Assembly: GCA_014647935.1 (NCBI GenBank)
Contig: BMQD01000009.1
Location: 62,001-126,000, forward strand
DNA from: Planomonospora parontospora
Lineage (GTDB): Bacteria; Actinomycetota; Actinomycetes; Streptosporangiales; Streptosporangiaceae
Direction: 5' to 3'
DNA: 64,000 nt
Part shown: in pieces, positions 14,567 through 23,083 of the stretch
Position numbering within the stretch: the stretch's first letter is position 1
Layout: each line of letters starts with the position of its first letter
The notes under the pieces: model-generated
Seen by the model: only the letters and a program-made list of their open reading frames with translations
The model's database searches: none
Told to the model about the DNA's origin: nothing
Program-made: the position numbers and the translations under genes

Positions 14567-17310
14567 TCGGACAGCAGGCGCTCCGTCTCGCGGGTGGGCC
14601 GTACCCCCATCGCGCACAGGCGCCTGCGTAGGAGCGTCGCCGCCTCACCCGCCCGGTCCCGGTGGCCGAGCTCCAGCTGGAGGCGGATGAGGCGGCGCCA
14701 GGCCTCCTCCGGGTCCGGGTCCAGGGCGACGGCCCGCTCCAGGACGTCGAGCGCGGCCTGCGGGTCTGCGGGTGCCCGGAGCTCGGCGAGCCGGACGAGC
14801 ACGTCGGTCTGGACCCGCCGCTGCCCGCTGCGCCGGTCGTCGAGCCACTCGCGGGCGAGCCCTTCGGCCAGCGCCCCGCGGCAGAGCCGGGCGGCGCAGT
14901 CCAGGGCGTCGATCCGCGACCTGTCGTCGGCGGCCGTGCCCGCCTCCCCGACCACGGCCTCGAAGTCCCACAGGTCCACCGCGACCATGGCCGGATCGAT
15001 GCGGTAGGTCCCGCCGTCCCCGGTGATGAACGGGGAGTCCCGGCGGCCCCGGTCCGCTCCATCGGTCGCGGCCCGCAGCGCGTCGCGCAGGCTCCGCAGG
15101 GCGTCGTGGACGCACGCGTCCACCTCCGTGCCCGGCCACAGGGCGGCACGGATCTCCCCCGTCCGCAGTCCCTGCGGGTGGAGGGCGAGCAGAACGAGCA
15201 GGAGCAGCCGGGGACCGCCCACGGGCACCGCCCCGGGGCGGCCCTTCGCCTGGACGACCGGCCGCCCGAGGATCGAGAGGCGTACGGGCTCCGGGCCCTC
15301 CCAGACGGGCAGCCCGTCCGCGTCCGCCCGTTCCCCGGCGGAGCCGCGGGCACCGCGCCCACCGGTGGAACCGGGAGAACCGGGGACACCGCCCGTGTCC
15401 GCCCCGCCACGGTCCCCGTCGCCCTCCTCCTCGCCCTCCTCGTCGAGACCGCTCCCGACGCGGCCGTCACCATCCCCGGCAGCCGCCTCGGCGAGCAGGC
15501 GCAGGCAGTCGCCCCCGTCACGGGCGGAGAGCCCGAAGAGCCGCGCGCCGAGCAGTTCCTCGGCCTTCGGCCCGCTCGCCTCGCCGATCCGGCCGTCCTC
15601 CCCGACCTCGCAGGTGGTCCCCGGCGGCCAGTCGCCCAGCAGCAGCGCCCCGGTGCCGGTCCGCGCGGAGGAGGCCAGCAGCGCGGCCACGTCCCAGTCG
15701 AAGATCTCCTCGGTCACCGACGCGACGAGCAGGACGGCGGGCAGCACCTCACCGGGATCGCGCTCCCGGAGTTCCGCGACGTCCGCGGCACCACGTTCGA
15801 TCAGCATGCGGCGCCGGGTGAAGTGCGCCTCGGTGAACCGGTCGACCGCCGCGTCGGCCGACTCGACGACCGTCAGCCCCGGTACGGCGCCCGTCCGGGC
15901 CTCCCACCCATTCCCGGCGGGGCCGAACAGTTCCCGTGCGTCCGCCGCACGGACGACGACCTCGGCGCGGAACCGCCCGGCCTGCCGCAGCAGGTCCAGG
16001 ACGATCGCGCGGGCGGACCGGACGGCCCCCGGTCCCGTGAGCCCCAGGCTCAGCCCGGCGAGTCCGGCCTCGACGCCGCTCCGATCGCGGCGGTGGCCGA
16101 CGAGCAGCCGTTCCGGCACGTCGAGGGAGAACGACTCCCGTACCAGATCGGCGTCGCCCGGCAGATCCTCTCCCCTGTCCGCGTAGGTCCGCAGATGGGC
16201 CCGGCGCAACGCGCCGACGACGGGAGCGGGCTCCGGGTCCTCCTCCGGACCGCTGCCCGCGCCCGCCCCGGCTCCACTCCCGGTCCCCGCCCCGATTCCA
16301 CTCCCGGTCCCCGCCCCGATTCCACTCCCGGTCCCCGCCCCGGCTCCGGTCTCCGGTCCGGCCGGGGCCTGTGGGGAGATCCTCCGGCGGCGATGGCGGT
16401 GGAAACGGACGGTGGCGTAGGCGGTGCTGATGCCGGCGGCGAACATCGGGGAGACCACTCCACCCGACGGGGTCTCCACGACGAGCGCTCCGGGAGACGC
16501 GGACTCCGGCACGGCGACCGGGGCCGGTGGGACCGCGGGCCGTACCACCGGCGGAACCCCGGAGAACGGAGAAGCCGCGACCTCGGGGAACGGAGAGCGC
16601 GAGACCTCGGAGAGCGGAGAGCGCGAGGCCTCTGGAACCGGGACCTGCGGGATCCGGATGCCAGATGCCGGTGGCAGACGTCCGGGATCGGTCGCGTCCT
16701 TCTCCAGGGTGATCCTTCTCATCGGGGCCGTGGGCCACGAGTCGCCGGCGGCGGCCACCACGATCGTCGAGGGCTCCCGGCGGACGGTCGGCTGCGGGCC
16801 GGGCGGCGGGACCGCGGTGGTGAGCGCGCCGATCAACCGCTCCACGACGGCCCTCGGCGGTCCGAGCAGCGGGAGGTGAGTCTCCACTCCCCGGGCCGCG
16901 ACGGCGATCTCGGCGAGCAGCGCCACCGTGAACGCCGCCCACAGCAGCCAGAGCACACCGGTCAGGATCCCGTACGGCAGGCCGTCCGGGAGCGGGCCCG
17001 TGAGCATCCGCCGGGCCTCCTCCCAGGACGGGATCTCCCGCGGGAACCGCGGGACCGGCGGACCGTCCAGGCGGACCAGCAGCACCGGGACGCCCGCCTC
17101 GACCACCGAGAGCAGCCCGATCACCCCGAGAAGGCGCGCCGCGCGCCCGAGCACCCGCCCTGTCCGCCGTCCCGCCCTCCGCAGCTCCGCCCGCACGGCC
17201 TTCCACCCGGTGGCCCGCGCATCCGGCCGCCCCGCCGCACACGCCCCAGTGCCCGTGCCCGCACCCGTATCCGCCTCCGCAGGAGCGGCGGCCCCCGGGG
17301 CCCTTCTCAT
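14560..17310 (-). CDS. Membrane-anchored SARP (BTAD) regulator of Tad locus
   Basis: 916 residues. N-terminal region has two predicted membrane segments (LLGVIGLLSVVEAGVPVLLV and GILTGVLWLLWAAFTVALLA, about residues 60-135). A STIVVAAAGDSW stretch near residue 180 resembles a decayed LysM repeat. A low-complexity Gly/Ala/Thr tract follows. The C-terminal ~240 residues carry an OmpR-like winged-helix and BTAD domain (LSILGRPVVQAKG ... TDVLVRLAELRAPADPQAALDVLERAVALDP). Such membrane-bound SARPs occur with actinobacterial Tad loci. Start overlaps the preceding TadE-like stop (ATGA), so it is last in the operon. Confidence 0.8.
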   Translation of the reverse strand: MRRAPGAAAPAEADTGAGTGTGACAAGRPDARATGWKAVRAELRRAGRRTGRVLGRAARLLGVIGLLSVVEAGVPVLLVRLDGPPVPRFPREIPSWEEARRMLTGPLPDGLPYGILTGVLWLLWAAFTVALLAEIAVAARGVETHLPLLGPPRAVVERLIGALTTAVPPPGPQPTVRREPSTIVVAAAGDSWPTAPMRRITLEKDATDPGRLPPASGIRIPQVPVPEASRSPLSEVSRSPFPEVAASPFSGVPPVVRPAVPPAPVAVPESASPGALVVETPSGGVVSPMFAAGISTAYATVRFHRHRRRRISPQAPAGPETGAGAGTGSGIGAGTGSGIGAGTGSGAGAGAGSGPEEDPEPAPVVGALRRAHLRTYADRGEDLPGDADLVRESFSLDVPERLLVGHRRDRSGVEAGLAGLSLGLTGPGAVRSARAIVLDLLRQAGRFRAEVVVRAADARELFGPAGNGWEARTGAVPGLTVVESADAAVDRFTEAHFTRRRMLIERGAADVAELRERDPGEVLPAVLLVASVTEEIFDWDVAALLASSARTGTGALLLGDWPPGTTCEVGEDGRIGEASGPKAEELLGARLFGLSARDGGDCLRLLAEAAAGDGDGRVGSGLDEEGEEEGDGDRGGADTGGVPGSPGSTGGRGARGSAGERADADGLPVWEGPEPVRLSILGRPVVQAKGRPGAVPVGGPRLLLLVLLALHPQGLRTGEIRAALWPGTEVDACVHDALRSLRDALRAATDGADRGRRDSPFITGDGGTYRIDPAMVAVDLWDFEAVVGEAGTAADDRSRIDALDCAARLCRGALAEGLAREWLDDRRSGQRRVQTDVLVRLAELRAPADPQAALDVLERAVALDPDPEEAWRRLIRLQLELGHRDRAGEAATLLRRRLCAMGVRPTRETERLLSEL

Positions 17311-17696
17311 CGCGGCGTCCCCGCCGTCCGGCGCTGTGCCGTCACCGACGCGCGGCCGGAGACCTCGAAGGCGCCCACCCCGGCGAGACCGAGGATCCGG
17401 GGCGGCTGGACCACCCGGACGACGACCGTCACCGTGTCGCCGGAGACCTCCACCGTGGCGCTGCCGGAGGCCGCCGAGGCGTAGGCCAGCGCGGCGGTCC
17501 GGGCTCGGCCCGGGTCGAGCCGCACCTCCCCGTCGCGGCGGTAGGCGCCGAAGTCGAGCTGCCGGGCGCCCGACCGCGCGGCCTCGTACGCCTCGTTGAC
17601 CGCCCGCACCCGGGCCGCGAGCACCAGGCCCCCGTCCACGACGATCCCGGCGAGCAGGAGCAGCGCTCCGACGACTCCCGCCGCGAACCCGTTCAC
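17307..17696 (-). CDS. TadE/TadG-like minor pseudopilin
   Basis: 129 residues. One N-terminal membrane helix (GFAAGVVGALLLLAGIVVDGGLVLA) followed by RAVNEAYEAARSGARQLD and a beta-rich extracellular part, the pattern of TadE/TadG-like proteins. GTGA overlap with the upstream gene and ATGA overlap with the SARP gene show tight translational coupling. Probably inserted in the membrane as a minor pilus subunit or assembly factor. Confidence 0.75.
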   Translation of the reverse strand: MNGFAAGVVGALLLLAGIVVDGGLVLAARVRAVNEAYEAARSGARQLDFGAYRRDGEVRLDPGRARTAALAYASAASGSATVEVSGDTVTVVVRVVQPPRILGLAGVGAFEVSGRASVTAQRRTAGTPR

Positions 17697-18295
17697 CGCG
17701 ACCTCCAGGAGGGGATCGGCGCGGTGAAGGCCGAGGTGAGGTCCGCTCCGCCCGGAAGGTGCGCCATCGCGACGTCCGCCAGCCGTACCCGGCAGGTGAC
17801 GGTCACGGTGACGGCGCCGCCCGGCCGGAAGAGGCCGACGCCCACGTCCGGGCCCGCGACCGCCGGACCGCCGCAGCCGCTCCGGCCGGAGGCGAGCACC
17901 GCCTCGGCCGCGGCCCGCGCCGCCGAGACGGCCCCGGCAGGGTCGCGGGCGGCGGCCGCGGCCCGGGCCGCCTGGCGGGCGGCGCCGTCGACCTCCAGCC
18001 GCGCGCTGACCAGGCCGCCCGCCGCGACCGCGGCCAGGATCAGCACGAGCAGCAGCGCAACGAGCAGGACCAGCCCCACCGCCGCGACCCCCCGCTCCCC
18101 CCGGACCGCCCCACCGGGCAGGGACCCGCCACTCCGGACCGCCCTACCCGGCAGCGACCTGCGACTTCGGACCGCCCCACCGAACAGCGACCTGCCACTC
18201 CAGACCGCCCCACCGAACAGCGACCTGCCACTCCAGACCGCCCCACCGAACAGCGACCTGCCACTCCAGACCGCCCCACCGGGCAGGGGCCTCAC
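17693..18295 (-). CDS. TadE-like protein with repeat-expanded cytoplasmic leader
   Basis: 200 residues from GTG 18295, which overlaps the upstream stop as GTGA. The first ~65 residues consist of 11-residue repeats (GGAVWSGRSLF and variants), then ERGVAAVGLVLLVALLLVLILAAVAAGGL forms the single membrane helix, followed by an Ala-rich helix and a domain with two cysteines in GRSGCGGP and VTVTCRVRL. TadE proteins normally have a short leader ahead of the RGxxxVE motif; here E is replaced (GVAAVG). The repeats keep frame, so they are probably translated. Confidence 0.72.
   Translation of the reverse strand: MRPLPGGAVWSGRSLFGGAVWSGRSLFGGAVWSGRSLFGGAVRSRRSLPGRAVRSGGSLPGGAVRGERGVAAVGLVLLVALLLVLILAAVAAGGLVSARLEVDGAARQAARAAAAARDPAGAVSAARAAAEAVLASGRSGCGGPAVAGPDVGVGLFRPGGAVTVTVTCRVRLADVAMAHLPGGADLTSAFTAPIPSWRSR
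18105..18292. repeat. 33-bp tandem repeat coding the TadE leader
   Basis: Units at 18105-18137, 18138-18170, 18171-18203, 18204-18236 and 18237-18269 plus a partial sixth; units 3, 4 and 5 are identical. Each codes for 11 residues (GGAVWSGRSLF type) on the minus strand. The near-identity of neighbours indicates recent expansion, and copy number may vary between strains. Confidence 0.9.
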
Positions 18296-18636
18296 CGGCC
18301 GTCTCCCATGTCTCCCGGTCTCTCCACCGGGCCGTGCACGACCACCCGCACCGGGAGATCCAGGAACGGCACGACCGCCTGGGCGACCCCGCTGACCTCG
18401 GCGCGGGCGCTGTCCGCCGTACGGGACACCGATGCCCGCGCGTCGCGCAGCACCGGTCGCCCGAGCTGGGACAGCAGCAGCGACGCCTTCGCCCGGCCGG
18501 CCTCCGCCCCGGCCCCGTGGACCCGGGCGGACGCCAGCGCTTCGGCCGCCGTCGCCTCCGCGACGTGTACGGCGTGCCGCCACACCCCGAACTGCACGAC
18601 GATCAGGACGAGCGCCAGCGCGGCGGGGAACACCAC
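18292..18636 (-). CDS. TadE-like pseudopilin, start codon uncertain
   Basis: The first canonical start, GTG 18636, gives 114 residues beginning VFPAALALVLIVVQFGVW. However, the same frame is open back to the TadC stop at 18840 and codes RGAAAVQAAVVFPAALALVL, a clear TadE signature that would be cut off. The candidates that would include it are non-canonical: CTG at 18822 behind GGAGGAGCC, or ATC at 18804 behind GGAGGAAC. The rest is an Ala-rich helix and a strand-rich end with no cysteines. Membrane pseudopilin of the Tad system. Confidence 0.68.
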   Translation of the reverse strand: MVFPAALALVLIVVQFGVWRHAVHVAEATAAEALASARVHGAGAEAGRAKASLLLSQLGRPVLRDARASVSRTADSARAEVSGVAQAVVPFLDLPVRVVVHGPVERPGDMGDGR

Positions 18637-18837
18637 CGCCGCCTGGACGGCCGCCGCCCCACGGTCCGGTACGAACCGGGGGGACCGTGCACGGGCGGCG
18701 TCCCTGCAGCCGTCCCTACGGCCTTTCCCCCGGTCTCCCTGACCGCTCCCGTCGCTCTGACCGGCACTTCGGCCGTCTCCACCGTTTCCCTGGGCGTTCC
18801 GGATGTTCCTCCAGTGGTTCAGGGCTCCTCCAGCCGC

Positions 18838-19725
18838 TCAGAGTCCGGCCAGGACCGAGGCGACGGCCGGGTAGCCGGTGAAGATCAGGAAGCCGAGGAG
18901 CAGCCCCGTGACGGGCAGGTCCATGCGCTCCGTCGCGGTCCGGGCCGCGATCTCGGTCTCGGCGAGCCGCCGAGATCGGAGCTCCGCCGCCCTGGCGGTG
19001 AGCGAGGCGCGCAACCGGGTGGCATCGGCCCCGGCGAGCCCGCCCGCGACGGCGAGGCCGGCCAGTTCGTGCACGCCGTACTCCTCCCCCATCCGCCCGA
19101 GGGCGGCCCAGGGGGGACGGCCGGAGGTCAGCGCGGCCCGGACCGCGGCACCGAGCCGTTCGAACGCCCACCCGTCACCGGCCCGCGCCGCCTCGGTCAG
19201 CGCGCCGTCGATGTCGCGGTCCTCCGCGAGGGCGATGACGGCCAGGTCCAGGAAGGCGGAAAGCGCGTGGCGGAGCTCATCCCGCCGCCGGGCCGCACGC
19301 GAGCGCAGCACCCGGTCGGGGGCGAGGAATCCCGCCGTTCCCAGGAGTGCGGACGTCCCGGCGGAGACCTGCCAGGGCGTGGGGGCGCCGGTGAACGCCG
19401 CGGCCGCGCAGGCGGCGGGGCCCAGCAGCGCGCCCGCGATCCCGACGACGGCCTTCTCCCCGAGCAGGCCGTTCGTGCCGCCCCCGCAGACGGCCAGGTC
19501 GCGGCGGGCCGCGACGCCGGGCAGCCCCCAGGCGGCCAGCGGGCCGGCCAGTGGGCGGCCGAGGCGCGCGAGGAGGCCCGCGCCGGGGTCGGCGGGGCGT
19601 ACCGGGGTGCCGTGGCGGAGCCGGTGGAGCTCCTGGGCGAGCGTGGGGCGGGCGGGCCAGAGTCCGAACAGGAGGGAGACGAGCCCCAGACCGGTGCCCG
19701 CCCCGAGCAGCAGTGCGAGCGCCAT
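18838..19725 (-). CDS. TadC-like type II secretion F-domain protein
   Basis: 295 residues from ATG 19725 (the frame is open much further upstream, but those codons overlap tadB out of frame). Membrane segments lie at the N-terminus (LLLGAGTGLGLVSLLFGLW), around residue 120 and at the C-terminus (TGLLLGFLIFTGYPAVASVLAGL). The T2SSF core includes ELRHALSAFLDLAVIALAEDRDIDGALTEAA and ERLGAAVRAAL. Forms the inner-membrane platform of the Tad pilus with TadB. Its start overlaps the TadB stop by one base (TGATG). Confidence 0.85.
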   Translation of the reverse strand: MALALLLGAGTGLGLVSLLFGLWPARPTLAQELHRLRHGTPVRPADPGAGLLARLGRPLAGPLAAWGLPGVAARRDLAVCGGGTNGLLGEKAVVGIAGALLGPAACAAAAFTGAPTPWQVSAGTSALLGTAGFLAPDRVLRSRAARRRDELRHALSAFLDLAVIALAEDRDIDGALTEAARAGDGWAFERLGAAVRAALTSGRPPWAALGRMGEEYGVHELAGLAVAGGLAGADATRLRASLTARAAELRSRRLAETEIAARTATERMDLPVTGLLLGFLIFTGYPAVASVLAGL

Positions 19726-20606
19726 CAGGCATCGCCCCCGTCCGGCCGGAGCGGCAGGCGCGGCGGTTCGGGGACGCGGCCGAGCCGGTGGAGCAGGAGG
19801 AACGAGACCGCGGAGACGAGCCCCGCCGCCAGCAGGACGAGCTGCCCGGCCGAGGTGTCGTAGGGGGCGAGGAACTCGCGGTTGAACAGCACCAGCCCGC
19901 CCGCCGCCACCGCCGTGGCGGCTACGACCGCCCGGGCCGACGACCTGGCCCTGGCACGCGCGGACGCGACGCGCAGCCGCACGGAGGCGTGCGCCCGGGC
20001 GGCCTCGGCCACCGCGCCGAGCAGGAGGCCGAGCCGGTCGGCCCGCCGCCCGGCGGCCAGGATCAGCGCGGCGCACACCAGGTCGCCGGTCGGATCGGCG
20101 AGCTCGTCGGCGAGTTGCCGGAGCGCCGCGGGGAGCGGCTCGCCCCGGCCGACGCGGGCGGCCAGCCAGACGATCCGGGGCCGGATCGCCGCCGGCGCGA
20201 TCGGCGCGGTCGCGGTGACGACCTGCTGCAGCCTCGTCGGGGCGACGAGGACGTCGCGGAGCATCTCCGCCCAGCCCGCGATGGCCTCGATCCGCTCCAC
20301 GGCCCGCGCGTGCTCGTGGTCCGGGCCGAGCGTCCCCGGCAGGAACCAGCCGGCCAGCCCGGCCAGGACCGTGCCGACGGGCCAGTGGGTGAGCGCGCCG
20401 ACGGCTCCGGCCGCGAGGACCGCGGCGGTGATCCGCACCGGTGTCCGGCGGTCGGCGCGCGGGCCGTACCTCCCGGCCCCCCGAGGACCCCGATGCCCCT
20501 GGTGCTCCTGACCCGCCTCCTGCCGGCGCAGTCCCGAGACGAGCAGGAGGAGCCCCGCACCGGCGCCCGCCCCGGCCAGCACCGCCAGCAGCACCTGAAC
20601 GGTCAC
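19725..20606 (-). CDS. TadB-like type II secretion F-domain protein
   Basis: 293 residues from GTG 20606. N-terminal helix LLAVLAGAGAGAGLLLLVSGL, a second membrane pair around residues 60-85 (AAVLAAGAVGALTHWPVGTVLAGLAGWFLPG), the F-domain with AIAGWAEMLRDVLVAPTRLQQVV and a C-terminal helix pair ending VLLAAGLVSAVSFLLLHRL. Pairs with TadC as platform protein. The GTGA overlap links it directly to the MinD-like gene, a junction where related loci usually carry the CpaF/TadA ATPase gene. Confidence 0.85.
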   Translation of the reverse strand: MTVQVLLAVLAGAGAGAGLLLLVSGLRRQEAGQEHQGHRGPRGAGRYGPRADRRTPVRITAAVLAAGAVGALTHWPVGTVLAGLAGWFLPGTLGPDHEHARAVERIEAIAGWAEMLRDVLVAPTRLQQVVTATAPIAPAAIRPRIVWLAARVGRGEPLPAALRQLADELADPTGDLVCAALILAAGRRADRLGLLLGAVAEAARAHASVRLRVASARARARSSARAVVAATAVAAGGLVLFNREFLAPYDTSAGQLVLLAAGLVSAVSFLLLHRLGRVPEPPRLPLRPDGGDA

Positions 20607-21295
20607 GCCACTCCTTCCAGCGGCGCGACCGAGGCGAGCGCGCCGGAGATCCGGCGGGCGGCCCGGACCAGGCGGGTCCGCTGCCGCCGCCCCTCCAGGA
20701 ACGCCTGGGCGGCCGGGTCATGGGCGATGTGCGCGCGGATCCGCACACCGATCGCGTCGGTCACCTCCCGGGGCGGGTAGGAACCCCGGCCGACCAGGAC
20801 CAGCTCGGCGTGGGGCAGGGCCTCCGCCAGCCCTTCCAGGTGCGCCAGGTCCGCCAGCCGGGGACGCGCCAGGACGAGGACGCGGTCCATGCTCACGGCG
20901 AGCTCCGCGGCCGGGCCCGCCAGCCGCCCCAGGTCGGCGACCACGGCCGCGCCCGCCGGGAGTTTGCCGAACACCTCCGGCAGCGTGGCGCTGAGCGTCA
21001 TGAGCGCGGCGTGCGCCCGGTCCGGCCGGGCGGGGCCGGCGATCACCGGCAGGCCGCCGGGCAGGGTCTGCGTGTGGCGCCGCAGCGCCTCCGCGTCGCG
21101 CTCGCTGCGGGTCTCGGCGGCCAGCGAGACGGTTCCCGGGGAGGGTTCGAGCCGGAAGTATCCGGCGAGCTCTCCGCCGGAGGCGTCCAGTTCGGCCAGG
21201 ACCACGTCCGTTCCGGGCCAGGTGGCCGCCAGGGCGAGGGCGAAGGTGGTCGCGCCCGGCGAGTTCTTCATCGAGGCGACGCCGATGACGGTCAC
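20603..21295 (-). CDS. CpaE/MinD-like ATPase-fold protein of Tad locus
   Basis: 230 residues from GTG 21295. The N-terminus VTVIGVASMKNSPGATTFALALAATW is a deviant Walker A: the signature lysine is kept (MK) but the GK(T/S) lysine is alanine (PGATT), so hydrolysis may be weak. VLAELDASGGELAGYFRL resembles the MinD switch region. CpaE/TadZ proteins position the pilus machine at the pole. Coupled to both neighbours by GTGA overlaps. It is not the missing motor ATPase: no CpaF Walker A/B or Asp/His boxes are present. Confidence 0.75.
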   Translation of the reverse strand: MTVIGVASMKNSPGATTFALALAATWPGTDVVLAELDASGGELAGYFRLEPSPGTVSLAAETRSERDAEALRRHTQTLPGGLPVIAGPARPDRAHAALMTLSATLPEVFGKLPAGAAVVADLGRLAGPAAELAVSMDRVLVLARPRLADLAHLEGLAEALPHAELVLVGRGSYPPREVTDAIGVRIRAHIAHDPAAQAFLEGRRQRTRLVRAARRISGALASVAPLEGVA

Positions 21296-21945
21296 CGCGC
21301 CCCCTGCGAGACCTGCACCAGCGTGAACATGCCCTGCGCGACCGGAGCGGCGATCTTCTCCGCGTCGCTCCGCGGCAGCAGCAGCGTGACCACGGCGGGG
21401 CTCTGCGGCTGGTCGGGCCTGCGGACCTCGGTGACCACGGCGACCACGGACTGCGGCCTCGTGCGGGTCCCGCCGGCGCCCGCGGTGACGGCGTCGCCGG
21501 GGATCTCGGTGACGGCGACCCGGTCTCCGGGCGCCAGGCCCGGAGCGTACTGCCCGGGCCGCACCGCCGCCCCGATCAGCGCCTGGTCCGGCCGGGGGTG
21601 GGCGGCGCTCTCGCCGACGTTCTTCTCGGTGAGCAGGGCCCCGGCCACCACCGGGACCGTGAGCTTCCGGCCGACCAGGCTCCCGGCACGGCTCGCCGGG
21701 ATGAGGCCGGCGTCCACGGCCCCGGTCACCGGGCGCAGGTCGCCGGCGTCGAGGACGTGCCCGGCCGGGAGGTCGGACCGTACGGCTACCGCCCCCGCCG
21801 GGGTCCCGGCCCGCAGGGTGATCGCGGCCGAGGCGAGCGCGCACGCCGCCACGAGGACGCCTCCGAGCAGCATCCTGCCCGCGCTCCGGCGCCTCCTCGG
21901 CGCACCGGTCGTCGGTCGCGCCGGTCTGACCGCCGTCGTGGCCAC
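21292..21945 (-). CDS. CpaB/RcpC-like SAF-domain protein
   Basis: 217 residues from GTG 21945 (GAGGGGGAA upstream). A basic N-terminus and membrane helix (GRMLLGGVLVAACALASAAITL) precede an SAF domain (AVRSDLPAGHVLDAGDLRPVTG ... GSLVGRKLTVPVVAGALLTEKNVG) and a C-terminal RcpC-like region. In Tad systems CpaB/RcpC is a periplasmic or cell-envelope assembly protein. The 70-bp gap upstream of it is the only non-overlapping spacer in the first half of the operon. Confidence 0.82.
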   Translation of the reverse strand: MATTAVRPARPTTGAPRRRRSAGRMLLGGVLVAACALASAAITLRAGTPAGAVAVRSDLPAGHVLDAGDLRPVTGAVDAGLIPASRAGSLVGRKLTVPVVAGALLTEKNVGESAAHPRPDQALIGAAVRPGQYAPGLAPGDRVAVTEIPGDAVTAGAGGTRTRPQSVVAVVTEVRRPDQPQSPAVVTLLLPRSDAEKIAAPVAQGMFTLVQVSQGAR

Positions 21946-22015
21946 TGCTTCCCCCTCTTCGGACTGTGACGATCTGCAGATTGCGATGGTCTTCAGGCTG
22001 TGGCGACCGCCGTCG

Positions 22016-23083
22016 TCATGCGGTGACGACCGACTGCGACTCGGCGACGCGGAACTCCTCGCTCGCCGTGGTGGTCAGGGACGGGAGCGGACCGCTCCGC
22101 CCGCCGGCCGTCCAGGTGACCTCCCAGACGACGGTGGCGGTCACCCGGTATTCGCCGTTCGGGGCGTCCATGCTCGAGTCGAGGTAGGTGTGGCCGCAGG
22201 TGGGCGAGGGGCGGCGCGGGTCGTCCCGGCCCTCGCGGTACGCCGTGCCCGGACCCCGGCAGACCACCGTGGTGCCGTCGCCCATGTCCCAGTTCACCCG
22301 GGCCGGCCGGGCGAGGACGGTCGCGGTGGTCCCGCCCGCCGTGCCGGTGGCCGTACGGGGACGCCAGGACGCCCGCGAGATCGTGAGCCAGATCGGCAGC
22401 CGGACCAGTTGCAGGTCCTCGGGGCCCGGCGAGGAACCGATCTCCGGCTCGGGCAGAACGAGGCGGTCCACCGCCTCCAGCACGGCAGCCGGGGGGACGG
22501 GGGTCCCGGCGGCCCGCCCCCCGCCTGCCTGCGGGCGCGGTTTCAGGGGCTTCAGGGGATCCAGCGGGTCCAGCGGGTCCAGGAGGTCCAGCGGGTGGTC
22601 CAGCGGGCTCCGGGAACCGTCCCGCGGGTCCAGCGGACCGCGGGGGTCCGGGGTGTACGGCAGGCCCGGCCGGCCCCGGAGTCCGGAGCGGCCGGCGCCC
22701 TCGGAGCGGTCAGCGCGCGGGTCGCCGCCTCCGCCGCCCGCCGGGAGCCTCCCGGCCGCGGCCAGCCGCTTCCACCAGCGCCTGGCCCGCGCGGCGCACC
22801 CCGGCCCGCCTTCGGAGCCGCACCCGATGAGCTCGGCCACGCCCCCCGTCGCCTCGACCGCACCCTCGGCGGCGGGGGCGGCGGGGGCGGCGGAAGCGGC
22901 GACCCCGGCGGCTCCTCCGCTCCCGGCGGCCCTGATGATCCACTTGCTGCCGGTGGTCCCGGCGGATCCGGTGGTCCCGGTGCGGACGGCCGCCTCGGCG
23001 GCGGGGACTGCGGTCCCGGAGCCGGAGACCACGGTGAGGGCCGTGCAGCAGAGGGTGGTGATCGCGGCGGCGTGTCTCAGCAT
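22016..23083 (-). CDS. Secreted Tad-associated protein with PKD-like C-terminus
   Basis: 355 residues. N-terminal signal peptide (LRHAAAITTLCCTALTVVSGSGTAVPAAEA), a long low-complexity middle rich in Gly, Ala and LDP repeats, and a C-terminal ~130-residue domain (RVNWDMGDGTTVVCRGPG ... SPTCGHTYLDSS ... YRVTATVVWEVTWTA) resembling PKD/Ig-like domains (WDxGDG motif) with two cysteines. Such proteins are found at the head of actinobacterial Tad operons; a surface or adhesin role is plausible. Start overlaps the lipoprotein stop by 7 bp. Confidence 0.68.
   Translation of the reverse strand: MLRHAAAITTLCCTALTVVSGSGTAVPAAEAAVRTGTTGSAGTTGSKWIIRAAGSGGAAGVAASAAPAAPAAEGAVEATGGVAELIGCGSEGGPGCAARARRWWKRLAAAGRLPAGGGGGDPRADRSEGAGRSGLRGRPGLPYTPDPRGPLDPRDGSRSPLDHPLDLLDPLDPLDPLKPLKPRPQAGGGRAAGTPVPPAAVLEAVDRLVLPEPEIGSSPGPEDLQLVRLPIWLTISRASWRPRTATGTAGGTTATVLARPARVNWDMGDGTTVVCRGPGTAYREGRDDPRRPSPTCGHTYLDSSMDAPNGEYRVTATVVWEVTWTAGGRSGPLPSLTTTASEEFRVAESQSVVTA
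22542..22608. repeat. 9-bp repeats coding LDP/LKP units
   Basis: Units ccagcgggt and variants at 22561-22608, preceded by ttcagggg(c/a) units from 22542, code for a (LDP)n(LKP)n tract in the secreted protein, forming a proline-rich stalk-like spacer. Confidence 0.75.

Noticed and set aside
14662-17484. 940-codon open frame on the + strand opposite the SARP gene
   Set aside because: No domain or membrane pattern, high Arg/Gly/Ala content; a GC-bias shadow of the minus-strand gene.
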